The notes under the pieces: generated by a model
The model's input: the letters and a program-made list of their open reading frames with translations, nothing else
Database searches by the model: none
Told to the model about the DNA's origin: nothing
Source: Treponema socranskii subsp. paredis ATCC 35535
GTDB lineage: Bacteria > Spirochaetota > Spirochaetia > Treponematales > Treponemataceae
Assembly (NCBI GenBank): GCA_000413015.1
Contig: KE332515.1
Span: 62,001-126,000, forward strand
Reading direction: 5' to 3'
Length of the DNA: 64,000 bases
Translations under genes and position numbers: made by a program
Shown: piece by piece, positions 37,658-47,107 of the stretch
Numbering within the stretch: position 1 is the first letter of the stretch
Layout of the letters: every line of letters starts with the position of its first letter

Positions 37658-40240
37658 ATGAAGACGGAAAACTCGCCGACGCCGCTCATGGCGCAGTATG
37701 CTTCCATAAAATCGAAGTATAAAAACGAAGTGCTGTTTTTCCGTCTCGGCGATTTTTACGAAATGTTCAATAAGGATGCGGTAGAAGTATCGCGTCTTTT
37801 GAACCTGACGCTGACGCACAGAGGAGACGCTCCGATGTGCGGCATTCCGTACCACGCGGCGAAAGTGTATATCGCCCGTCTTTTGCGGCTCGGAAAAAAA
37901 ATCGCCATTTGCGAACAGGTCGGAGAAGTCGCGCACGGCAAAGGCTTGACCGAACGCAAAGTCGTCGAAATCATCACTCCGGGTACGGCCGTCGAAGCCG
38001 AATACCTCGACGGAAGCGTCGACAACTATGCCGCATCCCTTTCCGTGTCTCACGGCAAAGCGGGGTTTGCGTTTATCGATGTGACGACTTCTTCGTTCAG
38101 CGCGACTTCGTGGCCTGCGTCACAGATGGCGGAGCATTTTCCGAAAGAGCTTTCGCGCTCGTCTCCGCGCGAACTGCTTTTGCCCGAATCGCTGAAATCC
38201 TCTGCCGTCGTCCGGGAAGCCCTTTCCGCGTTTCCTTCTCTCTCTCTCTCGTATTATCCCGATTGGCATTTCAACGCGAATACGGCGTATAAAAAATTGA
38301 CGGCGCAATTTAAAACGGCGAACCTCGCGCCATTCGGGCTGAACGAAGATTCTGCCGAAGTCGCGCCTGCGGGTTTTTTGCTCGACTACCTTGAAAAGAC
38401 GACGAACACCGCCGTTCCTCACGTGGACGGCATACGCGTATACAGGGACAGCGAATATGTCGTTATCGACGATTCTTCTATGCGCAATCTCGAAGTTACG
38501 GCGAATCTCCGCGACGGAAGCGCACAGTACAGTCTGCTCGAATGCGTCAATTATACGAAAACCGCGATGGGAAACCGTATGCTCCGATCGTGGCTTTTGT
38601 ATCCGCTTACCGAGCTGAAAAAAATTTCCGCACGGCAGGAGCACGTATCCCTTTTTACGGACGACAGAAAACTTCTCGGAGATATACGGAGCCGTCTCGA
38701 GCCCATACTCGACATCGAGCGGCTTGCCGGCCGCATCGCAATGGACAGAGCGCATCCGAAAGATCTGCAAGCACTTCGTGCAAGTCTTGAGGGGTGGCGG
38801 GATGCGCGCGCGATACTCCAAGAGCGGGATTTTTCGCTCGTCGATTTTTCAAGTGCGGAGCGCATCATCGAAATTATTAAAAATGCGATAAACGACGATC
38901 CTCCGACGACTCTTACCGAAGGGAAAATTATTAAAATCGGCTGGTCGGAAGAACTCGATCACTGGAGAAGCGTTCACGACAATTTTGACAAAATACTTTC
39001 CCGCTACGAAGAAGAAGAGCGGCGTAACACGGGGATCGCCAATCTGAAAATAAAATATACGAATGCGTTCGGCTATTTTATCGAAGTGAGCAAGGGAAAG
39101 CTTTCGGCGGTTCCTCCTCACTTTATCATGCGTCGTGCGCTCGTAAACGGCGACCGCTATACGACCGAAAAGCTGCAGGAGCTCGAACACGAGCTTACCG
39201 AATCCGATACGAAAGTGCTCGAGCTCGAACGCGATCTTTTTATTAAAATCAGAAGTTCTCTGCACGAATACGTACCGTATCTCATGCAGCTTGCAGGCGA
39301 AATCGCATATACCGATGCGTCTTTATCTTTTGCGCACGCCGCCGTTTTGCACGCTTGGACGAAGCCTGAAATCACCGACGGATGCGCGTTCGAAGTGGAG
39401 CAGGGCAGGCATCCCGTCGTTGAAGCGCACATGGGGGCGGGCGAGTTCGTACCGAACGATTTGACGATCGGAGACGACGGCTCGCCTTCGTTTGCGCTTA
39501 TCACGGGACCGAACATGGCCGGTAAGTCTACATTTCTCAGGCAAAACGCGCTCATCGCGCTGCTCGCGCAGACGGGCTCCTTTGTGCCGGCAAAAAAGGC
39601 GAAGCTCGGCATCGTTGACAGAATTTTTTGCCGCGTCGGTGCAACGGACAATCTCGCGCGCGGAGAATCGACCTTTCTCGTGGAGATGACGGAAACCGCG
39701 AACATCCTCCGTTCGGCGACGAAAAAATCGCTTGTCATTATGGACGAAGTCGGGCGCGGCACTTCTACGGAAGACGGGCTTTCGATCGCTCAGGCGGTTG
39801 CGGAATACCTGCTCGACAGTATCGGATGCAAAACGCTTTTTGCGACGCACTACCACGAGCTTACCCGCATGGAACATCCGTCGCTCGAAATGCTCTGCAT
39901 GGACGTGTCGGAAGAAAACGGGACGGTTGTGTTTTTGCGGAAAGTAAAAGAGGGCGCTGCCGAAAACTCGTACGGCATCCACGTCGCGCGTTTGGCGGGT
40001 GTGCCGCAGTCGGTGATCGACCGCGCGAGCGTCATCCTCGCGCATATCCAAAATCTTGCGGCAAACAAACCTGTACTCGATTCCGTTCCCGATGTCCGCA
40101 TCTCTTCCGATGCGCCCGGTCTTTTCAGCGACGAAGAGATCGTACTCGATGAAATACTTTCAGCCGACACCGACAATATGACACCTCTTGCCGCGCTGCA
40201 GGCCGTCGCCCGCTGGAAAAAATCGCTTTCGGGGAGATAA
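37658..40240 (+). CDS. mutS: DNA mismatch repair protein MutS
   Basis: This 860-residue protein has a mismatch-binding domain I with the Phe-x-Glu motif (FYEMF, about 30-34), connector and clamp domains, and an ATPase domain with Walker A TGPNMAGKST (about 616-625). Walker B MDEVGRGTSTEDG and the C-terminal helix-turn-helix dimer segment follow. All key motifs look intact. It starts 4 bp after skp and closes the tamB-bamA-skp-mutS block. No mutL is present in the window. Confidence 0.95.
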   Translation: MKTENSPTPLMAQYASIKSKYKNEVLFFRLGDFYEMFNKDAVEVSRLLNLTLTHRGDAPMCGIPYHAAKVYIARLLRLGKKIAICEQVGEVAHGKGLTERKVVEIITPGTAVEAEYLDGSVDNYAASLSVSHGKAGFAFIDVTTSSFSATSWPASQMAEHFPKELSRSSPRELLLPESLKSSAVVREALSAFPSLSLSYYPDWHFNANTAYKKLTAQFKTANLAPFGLNEDSAEVAPAGFLLDYLEKTTNTAVPHVDGIRVYRDSEYVVIDDSSMRNLEVTANLRDGSAQYSLLECVNYTKTAMGNRMLRSWLLYPLTELKKISARQEHVSLFTDDRKLLGDIRSRLEPILDIERLAGRIAMDRAHPKDLQALRASLEGWRDARAILQERDFSLVDFSSAERIIEIIKNAINDDPPTTLTEGKIIKIGWSEELDHWRSVHDNFDKILSRYEEEERRNTGIANLKIKYTNAFGYFIEVSKGKLSAVPPHFIMRRALVNGDRYTTEKLQELEHELTESDTKVLELERDLFIKIRSSLHEYVPYLMQLAGEIAYTDASLSFAHAAVLHAWTKPEITDGCAFEVEQGRHPVVEAHMGAGEFVPNDLTIGDDGSPSFALITGPNMAGKSTFLRQNALIALLAQTGSFVPAKKAKLGIVDRIFCRVGATDNLARGESTFLVEMTETANILRSATKKSLVIMDEVGRGTSTEDGLSIAQAVAEYLLDSIGCKTLFATHYHELTRMEHPSLEMLCMDVSEENGTVVFLRKVKEGAAENSYGIHVARLAGVPQSVIDRASVILAHIQNLAANKPVLDSVPDVRISSDAPGLFSDEEIVLDEILSADTDNMTPLAALQAVARWKKSLSGR

Positions 40241-40323
40241 TAATTGCCGGCTTCGCGTCATACCGCTGTTCGCGCTCCGTCCGTGCATACTTCGCGGCAT
40301 CAGTTCCGCGCTTAGGCTCGGAC

Positions 40324-41874
40324 TTACGGAAATATGCGTTTCACTTCTTCCATAAATTTCGAGCCGCGTTCGAATTCGTTCGTAAACATACCGAACGATG
40401 TTGCGCCGGGAGAAAAGAGGACGACTTCGTTTCCGTTCCGCTCATCGTCGGCGCATTCGTTCGTTTTGAGCGCGCCGAGCAATTCGCCGAGGGAATCGTA
40501 AGGGCCGTAAAACGGAGTGCCGTCGGCACGAAGCAATTCCGTCAATTTGTCGGTCGCCGTTCCCGAAAGCAAATACAGCGCTTTTACTTGTTTTCGAGCA
40601 TTGTGAGAAAGCGCTTCGGAAAGCGCGTGTTGTCCCAATCCTTTATCGGTTCCGCCCGCGATCAAAATCACCGGCGCTTTAAACGAGCTGACGGCGGCGG
40701 CTGCCGCTTCGGGAACGGTCGCGCACGAATCGTTGTAAAAGTGAAAGCGCATGTTTTTTTGTTTCCATACGTGAAAGTATTGCAAGCGGTGCGGTATGCC
40801 TTTCCATCGGCTTAAAATATTCGACACATTTTCCGTCCGAATTCCCGAAAGCGCCATAACAAGAGCGGCGTTTAAAACGTTTGCCCTCATGTGGCGGCCC
40901 GGAACGGATACGGATCGGAGCAGCGTTACGGGCGTATCGTTTCCCGGAAGGCGCGCCCTTCCCAAAAAGTTTCCGTCGGCGTCCGTGTCCTGCCAAGCGC
41001 CGTATACGCCGGAAGGAAGGGCTTTCGTACTGTAGCGGAAGACCGTCGCCTTCGATTCGCGCGCAAAAAAATCGCCCCATGAAAGACCCGCTTCGGGTTC
41101 GGGCGTTTCTTTATCGTCGGCGTCCGCATCGAAAATGGAACAGCTGTCTTTTCCCTGATCGGCGTAAATGAGGCGCTTATCGGCGACGTAGGATGCCATG
41201 TCGCCGTACCAATTTTGATGGTCGGGCACGATCTTCGTGATGATCGAAATGCGCGGTTTTAATAATTTTCTTCCGCGCAGATCCGCAAGCTGCCAGCTCG
41301 AAAGTTCGAGTACGACAGGCGTCGTTTCATTCGTCTTTTCCAAAAACGAAAGCGGACTCACGGTGATGTTTCCGCCGAGAAAGGCCATGAGACCCGCCTG
41401 CGAAAGACCGAAATAGATCGCACTTGCAGTCGAAGATTTTCCTTTACTGCCCGTCACCGCGATGATCGGCGCTTTCGTAAATGCGAGAAAGACGCTCATA
41501 TCGGTTTCTATCGCTTTTGCACAAGCGAGATATGTATTGCCTTCGTATTTTACTCCGGGATTTTTAATAACGCAGTCCGCAAAGCGGAAATCGTCGATCC
41601 TGTGTTCACCGAGCCGATAGGTAAGCCGTGTCCAATTCAGCGAGGGATCGTTGTTGAGCGAATCGACGGTCGGCTTCAATTCGCGGGCGGTTTTCATATC
41701 GGTTGCGACGACGTATGCTCCGTACTTCAAAAAAAATCTGACGGCCGCTTCTCCGCCGCCGTTTAAGCCGAGTCCCATGACGGTGATGTGTTTGTTTTTT
41801 ATGTCGGCAAGCGATGAAAAGACGCAGCCTTCGGGATACACGTGAGGAGTGCTTTCCGTATTATTAAAATTCAT
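40324..41874 (-). CDS. murD: UDP-N-acetylmuramoyl-alanine:D-glutamate ligase
   Basis: This 516-residue Mur ligase has an N-terminal Rossmann-like domain (GLGLNGGGEAA, about 34-44), the ATP loop VTGSKGKSST (140-149) and a C-terminal domain with HRLQYF and DSCATVPEA. MurD adds D-glutamate to UDP-MurNAc-L-Ala in the cytoplasm. It is longer than the usual 440-450 residues because of an insert around 235-290. It is monocistronic with a leaderless-type promoter. MurE is encoded 5.2 kb further on. Confidence 0.88.
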   Translation of the reverse strand: MNFNNTESTPHVYPEGCVFSSLADIKNKHITVMGLGLNGGGEAAVRFFLKYGAYVVATDMKTARELKPTVDSLNNDPSLNWTRLTYRLGEHRIDDFRFADCVIKNPGVKYEGNTYLACAKAIETDMSVFLAFTKAPIIAVTGSKGKSSTASAIYFGLSQAGLMAFLGGNITVSPLSFLEKTNETTPVVLELSSWQLADLRGRKLLKPRISIITKIVPDHQNWYGDMASYVADKRLIYADQGKDSCSIFDADADDKETPEPEAGLSWGDFFARESKATVFRYSTKALPSGVYGAWQDTDADGNFLGRARLPGNDTPVTLLRSVSVPGRHMRANVLNAALVMALSGIRTENVSNILSRWKGIPHRLQYFHVWKQKNMRFHFYNDSCATVPEAAAAAVSSFKAPVILIAGGTDKGLGQHALSEALSHNARKQVKALYLLSGTATDKLTELLRADGTPFYGPYDSLGELLGALKTNECADDERNGNEVVLFSPGATSFGMFTNEFERGSKFMEEVKRIFP

Positions 41875-41883
41875 AATCGATAA

Positions 41884-41912
41884 AGATTAACAGAAAAACG
41901 CATAAAGTGCAA
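41884..41912 (-). promoter_or_regulatory. murD promoter TTGCAC-17-TAATCT, leaderless arrangement
   Basis: On the minus strand TTGCAC (complement of 41907-41912), a 17-bp spacer and TAATCT (complement of 41884-41889) end 9 nt before the murD ATG. No Shine-Dalgarno sequence lies between. Confidence 0.55.
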
Positions 41913-41980
41913 ACGCAACCCGAGTTTGTCTTATGCTTTTTATCGATGTGCGGCGCGGCAATGGCTTAGCGCATAGCGAA

Positions 41981-43192
41981 TTACGGCCGCCACGCCAAGC
42001 GGAAGCCGAGAGCATTGCCTCTGCCGTCAGGTTTGCCTCCGTTCCGTAGACCTACAGAGCAAAACCTCGCACCGCAGAGCTCCTTGCCGTTATTCGTACC
42101 GCTGAACCAACTGCCGCCGCGTACAACACGATCGGTACCCGACGCGGGACCTTGCGGATCGGTAACGATATCTTTGCTCTTATAAGCGTCATCGTTTAAT
42201 GCAGGCTTTGGATTATACCGATCGAAACACCATTCCAAGACATTTCCCGACATATCATATAAACCAAGTGCATTCGCAGTTTTGCTTCCTACCGCAGCCG
42301 TCTTAATTATCTGAGGGTCTTGCTGTTGTATAGTACTTCCGTTCCACCATTTGTCATATACGGCTACCCTCGTAAGCTCATCCCGTAAACTTTCCCAATT
42401 TTCTCCATCGGGTAAGGTCAGTTCGTTAAAGCCTATCGGCTTTTTTGCTCCGCTTGCACTGTCAAGTTTGGTAAGCCATACATCGCCGTATCGTACCGCA
42501 TTTGTTTTGTCGCTTCCCTGCCAGCGTGCCGCATATTCCCACTCGGCTTCGGTAGGAAGCCTAAAGCCTTTTTTACTCATATCGGCATAGGCGGCATTGC
42601 AATCAGCTGCTCCTGCAGCCGTTTTTGCGTCTTTTAATACCGTAGTATCGGTTTTATTTTTGCGGTATACGCAGTGCTCTATTCCTTTTTCTTTTTCCGT
42701 ATACGCATTACACCACACAATACAGTCCCGCCAGCTTATAGTTGTTACGGGCTCATCTTCGCTTCCGGTTCCGGAACTGCCTTTTTTCCCCGCATTTTTA
42801 AAGGTATAGCCATTTTCAGGTTTTATTGCCCAATCGTAGACGTCTTTCCAAAGTTTATACGTTACCTCCGTTTTACCGAGCACATAGGGGCTTAATTTTA
42901 CCTTCCGTCCCGCAATAAAGACGCCTTTCCACTTATCTTTATTTTGTTTATTTCCGGGTAAGGAGCCGGGATCGGGGGTAACGCCTTCGGTGCCGGTTGT
43001 CGGAGGTATTATTTTTACAAAGGTGTCTGCATTTTCAAAAGATCCTACATCCGCAGATGTTGAGGGTGTTCCCCCGCTTCCGTCCGAGCTGTCCGTGCAG
43101 GCAGTAAACAGCAGTGTCGTTGCAATAAGTGCAGCCGTGATGAGCTTTAAAAAGGTATGTGCCTTTGTATTGCGAGTTTCAAACTTTGTCAT
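41981..43192 (-). CDS. FGE-sulfatase-domain lipoprotein
   Basis: This 403-residue protein has a lipoprotein signal with lipobox LFTAC (Cys about 32), a Ser/Thr/Gly linker, and a formylglycine-generating-enzyme-like domain (about 90-403). The domain shows the C-lectin-type landmarks GFRLPTEAEWEYAAR, GLYDMSGNVLEWC and RVVRGGSWFS, ending GFRLAW. The active-site pair of true formylglycine enzymes is not evident: RGGSWFSGTNNGKELCGARFC lacks the first catalytic Cys position. It is therefore probably a binding or structural lipoprotein. Treponemes often carry several paralogues. Its promoter gives a leader of about 150 nt with a terminator-like hairpin. Confidence 0.82.
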   Translation of the reverse strand: MTKFETRNTKAHTFLKLITAALIATTLLFTACTDSSDGSGGTPSTSADVGSFENADTFVKIIPPTTGTEGVTPDPGSLPGNKQNKDKWKGVFIAGRKVKLSPYVLGKTEVTYKLWKDVYDWAIKPENGYTFKNAGKKGSSGTGSEDEPVTTISWRDCIVWCNAYTEKEKGIEHCVYRKNKTDTTVLKDAKTAAGAADCNAAYADMSKKGFRLPTEAEWEYAARWQGSDKTNAVRYGDVWLTKLDSASGAKKPIGFNELTLPDGENWESLRDELTRVAVYDKWWNGSTIQQQDPQIIKTAAVGSKTANALGLYDMSGNVLEWCFDRYNPKPALNDDAYKSKDIVTDPQGPASGTDRVVRGGSWFSGTNNGKELCGARFCSVGLRNGGKPDGRGNALGFRLAWRP

Positions 43193-43233
43193 AAACTCAT
43201 TCTCTTTTCAATTGATAATTTGCAAAATGAAAA

Positions 43234-43263
43234 ACGCACGAAGACGAATCCCGTTCTGTGCGT
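43234..43263 (-). terminator. Terminator-like hairpin in the leader of the FGE-like lipoprotein gene
   Basis: On the minus strand ACGCAC (complement of 43258-43263) pairs with GTGCGT (complement of 43234-43239). Inner GAA/TTC and CG/CG pairs extend the stem, and TTTTTC follows directly. It lies about 40 nt before the ATG at 43192, within the expected leader, so it could attenuate transcription. Confidence 0.45.
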
Positions 43264-43350
43264 GTTGTGCGGAGAGTGCTGTGTGCGTCTCTTATGTGCG
43301 ATCGGGTACTGTGCCGCGGACGGATGTGTTATATGCTCTCGCATAGCTTT

Positions 43351-43379
43351 AGTATAAGGCATATAATAAAAATTAACAA
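43351..43379 (-). promoter_or_regulatory. Promoter TTGTTA-17-TATACT for the FGE-like lipoprotein
   Basis: On the minus strand TTGTTA (complement of 43374-43379), a 17-bp spacer and TATACT (complement of 43351-43356) predict a transcript with a leader of about 150 nt. The 348-bp gap 43193-43540 is fully regulatory as far as I can see: this promoter and leader hairpin on one strand, the exporter promoter and operator on the other, and no coding sequence. Confidence 0.55.
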
Positions 43380-43427
43380 GCGGAATATTGTTATGACGCT
43401 CGGGAGCGTTTACTTTGGCTTTTCCAC

Positions 43428-43456
43428 TTGCGGATTTTGTCGAGATACGCTACAAT
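43428..43456 (+). promoter_or_regulatory. ABC exporter promoter TTGCGG-17-TACAAT
   Basis: TTGCGG (43428-43433), a 17-bp spacer and TACAAT (43451-43456) lie upstream of the two-gene exporter operon. The predicted start of transcription is near 43463, immediately before the palindrome at 43465. Confidence 0.55.
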
Positions 43457-43464
43457 TTTTCAAG

Positions 43465-43478
43465 TTAGCCTAAGCTAA
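43465..43478 (+). promoter_or_regulatory. Candidate operator TTAGCCTAAGCTAA
   Basis: An inverted repeat TTAGC/GCTAA with a 4-nt centre sits right at the predicted transcription start of the exporter. It matches 11 of 14 positions with the site at the esterase promoter (1690-1703, minus strand). This is the arrangement expected for a TetR- or MarR-type repressor; no such gene is in the window. Confidence 0.45.
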
Positions 43479-43540
43479 TAAAACGGTATCGGCGAATGTG
43501 TGCCGCAAAAAAAACGATACGCGAAGGAAAGGTGTAATCG

Positions 43541-45298
43541 ATGAAAGAAAAAAAACGTTCGGCTGTTTCTTGGATCATGGAATTTGCGGAAAAGCGTAAG
43601 TCGTACTATGTATTGAGCGTGATTACCGCAGCTTTCGGCGTTTTGTGCGGTATCGCTCCGTATTTTTTTATCGCCGATATTATCAAAAAACTTTTGGCGG
43701 GTACGCGCGTTTTCGGCTCTTTTGCCGCGGATCTTATTTTGATAATTCTGTTTTGGGCGTTTCGCGTCGTACTGCACGCAGTTTCGACTTTTCTTTCGCA
43801 CAAAGCGACATTCCGCGTACTCGCCGAAATCAGAAAACGGTGCTGCGATAAACTCGCTCGGCTGCCGCTCGGCAATGTACTCGATATTCCGTCGGGCGCT
43901 CTTAAAAACACGCTTGTCGAAAGAGTCGACAGCATTGAAACGACGCTCGCTCATGTCGTGCCCGAGTTTACCGGAAATCTTTTTGCGCCGTTATGTGTAC
44001 TCGTCTATCTCTTTTTTATCGATTGGCGTATGGCGCTCGTAGCGCTCGCAACTCTTCCGCTCGGCCTTATTTTCGGCTCTTGTATGTGGATAGGCTATGA
44101 AGCGTCGTGGAAGCGGGTTATCGACAAAACGAAAGCGCTCAACGATACCGCTGTCGAATACATCAACGGTATTGAAGTTATCAAAGTGTTCGGCAAAGTG
44201 AAAAGTTCATACGAGCGATTTGTCATTGCGGCTAAAGAGGGTGCGTCCTGCTTTATCGACTGGATGCGGCGAACCAATATATTTTTTACGCTTACGATGG
44301 TGATCACGCCTGCGACGCTTTTATTTGTTCTTTCCGTCGGCGGATTTTTCGTAAAAAACGGATCACTTGCCGCGACCGATTTTATTCAAATAATCATTTT
44401 GAGCGTCGGACTGATAGCGCCGCTTATCACCGCGATGTCGTATACCGACGATATGGCAAAAGTGAGCGTCGTTATCGGAGAAGTTTCGGATATCCTCGAA
44501 CGGAAAGAACTTTCGCGCCCCGAAAAAATGATCGAAGAGCCTAATGGAAATGCGATTCGTCTCGACGGAGTGCGCTTCGCATACCGGGAAAAAGAAGTGC
44601 TGCACGGTATTTCCCTCGAAATCCCCGACGGTTCGGTGTGCGCTTTAGTGGGACCTTCGGGAAGCGGTAAATCGACGATCGCAAAGCTTATCGCATCTTT
44701 ATGGGACGCGGGCGAGGGTGCCATCACTTTAGGCGGCGTCGATATCCGGAAGATTCCGCTCGAAGCGTACAACAGACGTATCGCCTTCGTATCGCAGGAC
44801 AATTACCTTTTCAATGAAAGCGTTCGTGAAAATATCCGCATGGGAAAGGAGGGCGCAAGCGACGAAGAAGTCGAAGACGCTGCAAAAAAAAGCGGCTGCC
44901 ACGAATTCATCGAAAGTCTCGAACACGGCTACGATACGATCGTCGGAGATTCAGGCGGACACCTTTCAGGCGGCGAGCGGCAGCGCATCGCGATCGCGCG
45001 CGCCATGCTTAAAGACGCGCCCGTCGTCATCCTCGACGAAGCGACGTCGTACACCGATCCCGAAAACGAAGCCGTTATTCAGTCGTCGGTTGCAAAGCTT
45101 GTAAAAGGAAAAACGCTGCTTGTCATCGCGCATCGTCTTTCGACGATCAAAGACTCGGACAGAATCTTCGTCATCAAAGACGGAAAGCTCGACGACGAAG
45201 GGACGCACCGCGAACTTCTTTCGCGCGGCGGTCTGTATGCAAAGATGTGGGAAGCGCACGTATCGGTCAAAGACGGTTTAAGCGCGGCAAAAGACTAG
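43541..45298 (+). CDS. ABC exporter, fused membrane and ATPase domains, first half
   Basis: This 585-residue protein has six membrane helices (about 20-300) and an ATPase domain (about 340-575). The latter shows Walker A GPSGSGKST, Q-loop SQDNYLF, signature LSGGERQR, Walker B VVILDEATS and H-loop IAHRLS. The D-loop reads SYTDPENE. Half-size exporters of this kind work as dimers; the next gene encodes the partner. The sequence style resembles the IrtA/YbtP group, which import or export siderophores, but the substrate is unknown. The start has AAGGAAAGG upstream. Expression is probably controlled by the palindromic site at 43465. Confidence 0.88.
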   Translation: MKEKKRSAVSWIMEFAEKRKSYYVLSVITAAFGVLCGIAPYFFIADIIKKLLAGTRVFGSFAADLILIILFWAFRVVLHAVSTFLSHKATFRVLAEIRKRCCDKLARLPLGNVLDIPSGALKNTLVERVDSIETTLAHVVPEFTGNLFAPLCVLVYLFFIDWRMALVALATLPLGLIFGSCMWIGYEASWKRVIDKTKALNDTAVEYINGIEVIKVFGKVKSSYERFVIAAKEGASCFIDWMRRTNIFFTLTMVITPATLLFVLSVGGFFVKNGSLAATDFIQIIILSVGLIAPLITAMSYTDDMAKVSVVIGEVSDILERKELSRPEKMIEEPNGNAIRLDGVRFAYREKEVLHGISLEIPDGSVCALVGPSGSGKSTIAKLIASLWDAGEGAITLGGVDIRKIPLEAYNRRIAFVSQDNYLFNESVRENIRMGKEGASDEEVEDAAKKSGCHEFIESLEHGYDTIVGDSGGHLSGGERQRIAIARAMLKDAPVVILDEATSYTDPENEAVIQSSVAKLVKGKTLLVIAHRLSTIKDSDRIFVIKDGKLDDEGTHRELLSRGGLYAKMWEAHVSVKDGLSAAKD

Positions 45299-45310
45299 GA
45301 GATACGACAG

Positions 45311-47044
45311 ATGTTTGAGATATTGTTTAAATTTTTTAATTTTGCGGGCGGCATCAATAAAAAGAAATTCTATATCGCCATCCTGCTCGGCGTCGTCATG
45401 GCTATGTGCGATGCGATGAAAATTCCCGCAATCGCCGTTATGATTTCCGCGATAATTTCGGGCGAGATTACCTTTCGGACGATCTTTACCTGTACCGCCA
45501 TCATGTTCGGCAGTATGGTTGTCAATTTTTTCGTGCGCTATACGTCGACGATACTGCAAACGGAAGCGGGGTACACGGCATGTGCGGAAAAGCGGATCGA
45601 AATCGCCGAGCATTTGCGCTATCTTCCGATGGGCTATTTTAACAATAACAGTCTCGGCTCCATTGCATCCGTAACGACGAATACGATGGAGAGTCTCGGA
45701 GATATTGCCTCCCGTGTGGTGATGATGACGACTCAGGGTATTTTAAATACGGCGCTTGTCGCCGTGATGATTCTGTTTTACGATTGGAGAATCGGTATCG
45801 TCGTTGTTGCAGGTCTTGTTCTTTATTCATTTGTAAATCGGGGTATGCAGCGTGAGGCAGCCCGCCTTGCTCCGCAAAAGATGAAAGCCGATACGGCTCT
45901 CGTCGAAGGCATCCTCGAATATATTCAAGGCATCGCGGAAGTAAAAGCCTACAATTTGACCGGAGCGACAGCAAAAAAGCTCGTCAAAGCGATCGACGGC
46001 AACGCCGATATCAACATACGGATGGAGGTAAAATTTAACGGCTATACGACCGTGCAGAATTTTATCACAAAGGCGCTCGGAGTTGCGATGAGCGCACTTT
46101 CGATCGCATTGTATATAGCAGGTTCCATGGATCTGCTTGTCGCCGTCATTATGATCATAAGCTCTTTTATGCTTTATGCGCACCTCGATTCGGCGGGAAA
46201 TTATTCCGCGCTGCTCCGCGTCATAGACGCGAGTATCGATAAAGCGAATGCCATCCTCGATTTGCAGCCGATGGATACGAGCGGCGAAGACATCGCACCG
46301 AAAAAATGCGATATCGATGTCGAAAATATCGGCTTTTCGTACGATACGCGGAAGATCATCGACGGCGTGTCGCTGCATATTCCCGAAAAAACGACGACGG
46401 CTTTTGTCGGACCTTCGGGCGGAGGAAAGACGACGCTGTGCAGTCTTATATCGCGATTTTGGGACGTGCAGGAAGGAAGAGTTCTCCTTGACGGTAAAGA
46501 CGTAAAAACGTACAGCATGGACAGCCTTATGAAAAATTTCAGTTTCGTCTTTCAAAACGTCTATCTCTTTCACGATACGATCGCGAACAATATACGCTTC
46601 GGGCAGAGCGACGCGCCCATGTCGAAAGTTGTCGCGGCGGCAAAAAAAGCGTGCTGTCACGAATTTATCTCAGCCCTCCCGGACGGCTACGATACGGTCA
46701 TCGGAGAGGGAGGGGCGAGCCTTTCGGGCGGAGAAAAACAGCGTATTTCGATCGCGCGCGCGATTATGAAAGACGCTCCGATAATCGTACTCGACGAAGC
46801 GACTGCGAACGTCGATCCCGAAAATGAAAAAGAGCTTATGGAAGCGATCGACGCGCTGACGAAAAAGAAAACGATTTTGATGATAGCGCATCGATTGAAA
46901 ACGGTGCGCGATGCGGATCAGATCGTCGTCGTCGATAAGGGTAAAATCGCCGAAATGGGAACTCACGCATCGCTTATGAGGAAAAACGGCATATACCGCC
47001 GCTTCGTCGATGCGCGAAAGCTTGCCGTAAGCTGGAAAATTTAA
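45311..47044 (+). CDS. ABC exporter, fused membrane and ATPase domains, second half
   Basis: This 577-residue protein has the same layout as the partner upstream (12-bp gap): six helices (about 15-310) and an ATPase domain (about 335-565). The motifs are Walker A GPSGGGKTT, Q-loop FVFQNVYLF, signature LSGGEKQR, Walker B IIVLDEATA and H-loop IAHRLK. The D-loop NVDPENE parallels that of the first half. Together they should form a heterodimer of the IrtAB/YbtPQ kind or a drug/peptide exporter. Downstream (47045-47107) there is only AT-rich sequence with no clear terminator. Confidence 0.88.
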   Translation: MFEILFKFFNFAGGINKKKFYIAILLGVVMAMCDAMKIPAIAVMISAIISGEITFRTIFTCTAIMFGSMVVNFFVRYTSTILQTEAGYTACAEKRIEIAEHLRYLPMGYFNNNSLGSIASVTTNTMESLGDIASRVVMMTTQGILNTALVAVMILFYDWRIGIVVVAGLVLYSFVNRGMQREAARLAPQKMKADTALVEGILEYIQGIAEVKAYNLTGATAKKLVKAIDGNADINIRMEVKFNGYTTVQNFITKALGVAMSALSIALYIAGSMDLLVAVIMIISSFMLYAHLDSAGNYSALLRVIDASIDKANAILDLQPMDTSGEDIAPKKCDIDVENIGFSYDTRKIIDGVSLHIPEKTTTAFVGPSGGGKTTLCSLISRFWDVQEGRVLLDGKDVKTYSMDSLMKNFSFVFQNVYLFHDTIANNIRFGQSDAPMSKVVAAAKKACCHEFISALPDGYDTVIGEGGASLSGGEKQRISIARAIMKDAPIIVLDEATANVDPENEKELMEAIDALTKKKTILMIAHRLKTVRDADQIVVVDKGKIAEMGTHASLMRKNGIYRRFVDARKLAVSWKI

Positions 47045-47107
47045 TAAGAACGATTTTAATAATTAATAAGAGTGTTTCTTAAAATTAATAAACGCGGAGC
47101 GCCCTGC

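Noticed and set aside
43157-43473. Short Cys-rich frames between the FGE-like lipoprotein and the exporter
   Set aside because: They overlap promoters and the leader hairpin, have no Shine-Dalgarno sequence, and the Cys comes from a TGTGC-rich stretch.
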